Below, one piece after another: positions 7,170 to 8,409 of a stretch of DNA of 8,409 bases. Position numbers and translations under genes: made by a program. The notes below the pieces were generated by a model. The model had not been told where the DNA came from. It searched no databases and was given only the letters and a program-made list of their open reading frames with translations. The stretch is from DASVDK01 sp036381125 [NCBI: Thermodesulfobacteriota bacterium] (GTDB lineage Bacteria > DASVDK01), in NCBI GenBank assembly GCA_036381125.1, contig DASVDK010000122.1, positions 1 to 8,409 on the forward strand, read 5' to 3'. Every line of letters starts with the position of its first letter. Positions within the stretch are counted from its first letter, which is position 1.

Positions 7170-8201
7170 ATGCTCTCGCGTCGCGCCTGGCTCCTCGTCC
7201 TCGCGACCACTCTGCTGTTCGCCGCCCCCTCGGCCGGCGGCGCCGCGTCCTTCACGCCCGACGCGGTCGACATGGCGGCCGCCAAGAAGGAAGGGACGGT
7301 GAGCTGGTACACCTCGACGCCCATCGAGGCGGCCCAGCGGATCGCCAAGCTCTTCGAGGAGCAGACCGGCATCAGGGTCGAGCTCTTCCGATCGGGCGGC
7401 ACCGCCGTGCTCCGCCGCTTCAACCAGGAGCTGAGCGCCGGCCGGATCGCGGCGGACGTCGTCACCGCGTCCGACCCCGCCGAGGCCGAGGCGCTCGCGC
7501 GCCGGGGCGTCCTGGTCGCCTTCCGGCCGAAGAACTTCGACAAGGTCTTCGACTACGCCAAGCATCCCGAGGGCTACTACATCGCGCAGCGGATGAACCT
7601 GCTCGGCATCATCGTCCGCGAGGACAAGGTCAGCCCTGCCGACATGCCGAAGAACTGGACCGACCTCACCGACCCCAGGTACAGGGGCAAGATGGTGATG
7701 CCCGATCCGTCCTTCACGGCGCTGCAGCTCATGGCCGTGGGGACGCTCTCGCGCAAGTACGGCTGGGAGTTCTACCAGAAGCTCAAGGCCAACGACATCA
7801 TGATCGTCCAGGGCCACCAGCAGGTCTCCGACACGCTCAAGCGCGGCGAGCGGGTGATCGCCGCCGAGGGGTCCGACTCGTACGCCTACGACGACCGGAA
7901 GGAGGGGCACAAGATGAAGACGGTCCTCCCCTCGGACGGCGCCTTCGCCATTCCCTCGCCGACGGCCGTCGTGAAGGGCTCGCCGCACCCCAACGCGGCC
8001 AAGGCGTTCGCGGAGTTCATGATCGGCGACGGGGCGCAGGGGATCCTCGTCGAATGGGGGAACTACTCCTCCCGCGCCGACGTGAAGCCGCCCGTGGGAT
8101 ACGAGCCGCTGACGACCGTCAAGGTGCTGGAGGTCGACTACGACTACCTGGAGAAGGAGTCGGCCAACATCAAGCAGAAGTTCAACGAGATCTATCAGTA
8201 A
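7170..8201 (+). CDS. ABC transporter periplasmic substrate-binding protein (iron(III)/FbpA-like family)
   Basis: 343 residues, the usual size. A Sec signal peptide is clear: Arg4-Arg5, a hydrophobic core at about 6-19, and probable cleavage near Ala25/Ala26. There is no lipobox cysteine, so it should be a free periplasmic protein. The mature part shows the type of the FbpA-like group: EGTVSWYTSTP at the first strand, RSGGTAVLRRF, the N-terminal-lobe segment ADVVTASDPAEAEAL, the hinge-like segment YIAQRMNLLGIIV, and the C-terminal lobe with AIPSPTAVVKGSPHPNAAKAF. At the place where FbpA has its iron-binding Tyr-Tyr pair there is Tyr238-Ala-Tyr240, so classic iron coordination is doubtful, though alignment is by eye. 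It is last in the operon, 38 bases after the FAH gene. It pairs with the permease and ATPase at the operon front. Substrate inferred to be organic. Confidence 0.92.
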   Translation: MLSRRAWLLVLATTLLFAAPSAGGAASFTPDAVDMAAAKKEGTVSWYTSTPIEAAQRIAKLFEEQTGIRVELFRSGGTAVLRRFNQELSAGRIAADVVTASDPAEAEALARRGVLVAFRPKNFDKVFDYAKHPEGYYIAQRMNLLGIIVREDKVSPADMPKNWTDLTDPRYRGKMVMPDPSFTALQLMAVGTLSRKYGWEFYQKLKANDIMIVQGHQQVSDTLKRGERVIAAEGSDSYAYDDRKEGHKMKTVLPSDGAFAIPSPTAVVKGSPHPNAAKAFAEFMIGDGAQGILVEWGNYSSRADVKPPVGYEPLTTVKVLEVDYDYLEKESANIKQKFNEIYQ

Positions 8202-8205
8202 TGTC

Positions 8206-8274
8206 CTGGGGTCAGGTCTTGAGTTTTTCCGCGCCGTCCGAGGACACCGGGAAAAAGTAAAGACCTGACCCCAG
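8206..8274. repeat. REP/MITE-like palindromic element with long hairpin
   Basis: The arms CTGGGGTCAGGTCTT (8206-8220) and AAGACCTGACCCCAG (8260-8274) are perfect 15-bp inverted repeats. After a 3-base internal bulge the stem continues with TTTTTCC (8224-8230) and GGAAAAA (8250-8256), and a short GTC/GAC pairing lies in the loop. It begins 4 bases after the substrate-binding protein stop and ends 3 bases before the convergent gene's stop. From memory, GGGGTCAGGTCT palindromes of this kind are scattered in many GC-rich genomes near Y1/RAYT-type transposases. No transposase is encoded here. It could fold in either transcript and mark the boundary of the two operons. Confidence 0.8.
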
Positions 8275-8277
8275 TCC

Positions 8278-8409
8278 CTATTCCTTCTTCCCCTCCAGCG
8301 CCTCCCGGACGTCGTTGAGGCCGGCGACGATGGCCTCGCCCGCCAGGCGCATGCCGCGCATGAAGCCCTCGAGGTTCGCCCGGAACGCGTCGAACTCGAT
8401 CCCCTCCCG
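8278..8409 (-). CDS. C-terminal fragment of an unrecognised protein (cut by window edge)
   Basis: The last 43 codons and the stop TAG (8278-8280 as CTA) of a leftward gene, continuing beyond the right edge. The visible end contains FRANLEGFMRGMRLAGEAIV and then NDVREALEGKKE, which looks like an amphipathic helix ending in a charged tail. Nearly every codon ends in G or C, like the window's real genes, and no competing frame here has a start with comparable features. The family is not recognised. It converges on the operon with only the palindromic element between, so it is probably unrelated to it. Confidence 0.6.
   Translation of the reverse strand, partial: REGIEFDAFRANLEGFMRGMRLAGEAIVAGLNDVREALEGKKE

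Noticed and set aside
8054-8260. 68-codon plus-strand frame running through the hairpin element
   Set aside because: It overlaps the end of the binding-protein gene out of frame and shows no start signal or domain.
8206-8274. Ordinary rho-independent terminator
   Set aside because: The stem is far longer than usual and no T-run follows it on either strand, so I call it a REP-like repeat; a terminating effect is still possible.

Overview
This is a GC-rich bacterial window, well above 65% G+C by eye, with almost every codon ending in G or C. It holds one long rightward operon (523-8201) of seven genes, a divergent GntR-type regulator cut by the left edge, and the last codons of a convergent gene cut by the right edge. 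There are no RNA genes, CRISPR arrays or complete insertion sequences. The style suggests an environmental proteobacterium or a soil lineage such as Rokubacteria/Methylomirabilota, but the sequence alone does not settle the taxon.

Left part (1-522): a FadR-subfamily GntR regulator reads leftward. The 137-base divergent intergenic region carries two matching 12-bp palindromes, TTGGGTAACCAA (394-405) and TTGGGCGACCAA (493-504). One sits at the regulator's start and the other just upstream of the operon's first gene. They are the natural candidates for the regulator's operators.

Operon (523-8201): a fused double-domain ABC permease, its ATPase, a D-2-hydroxyacid dehydrogenase, two tandem paralogous alpha/beta hydrolases, a fumarylacetoacetate-hydrolase (FAH) family enzyme, and last the periplasmic substrate-binding protein. 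Genes overlap by 1 or 4 bases or lie 2 to 38 bases apart, so they are probably co-transcribed and partly translationally coupled. The transporter belongs to the family usually labelled iron(III)/FbpABC. Its partners are all enzymes of organic-acid or ester/ring-cleavage catabolism. My reading is an uptake-and-degradation system for an unidentified small organic compound, probably controlled by the GntR regulator through a pathway intermediate.

The two hydrolases share a 118-bp block that is identical in DNA although the rest of the genes has diverged, which points to gene conversion or strong local constraint.

Right part (8202-8409): a 69-base near-perfect hairpin of a REP/MITE-like type lies between the convergent gene ends. 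It is followed by the C-terminal 43 codons of an unrecognised protein on the minus strand.
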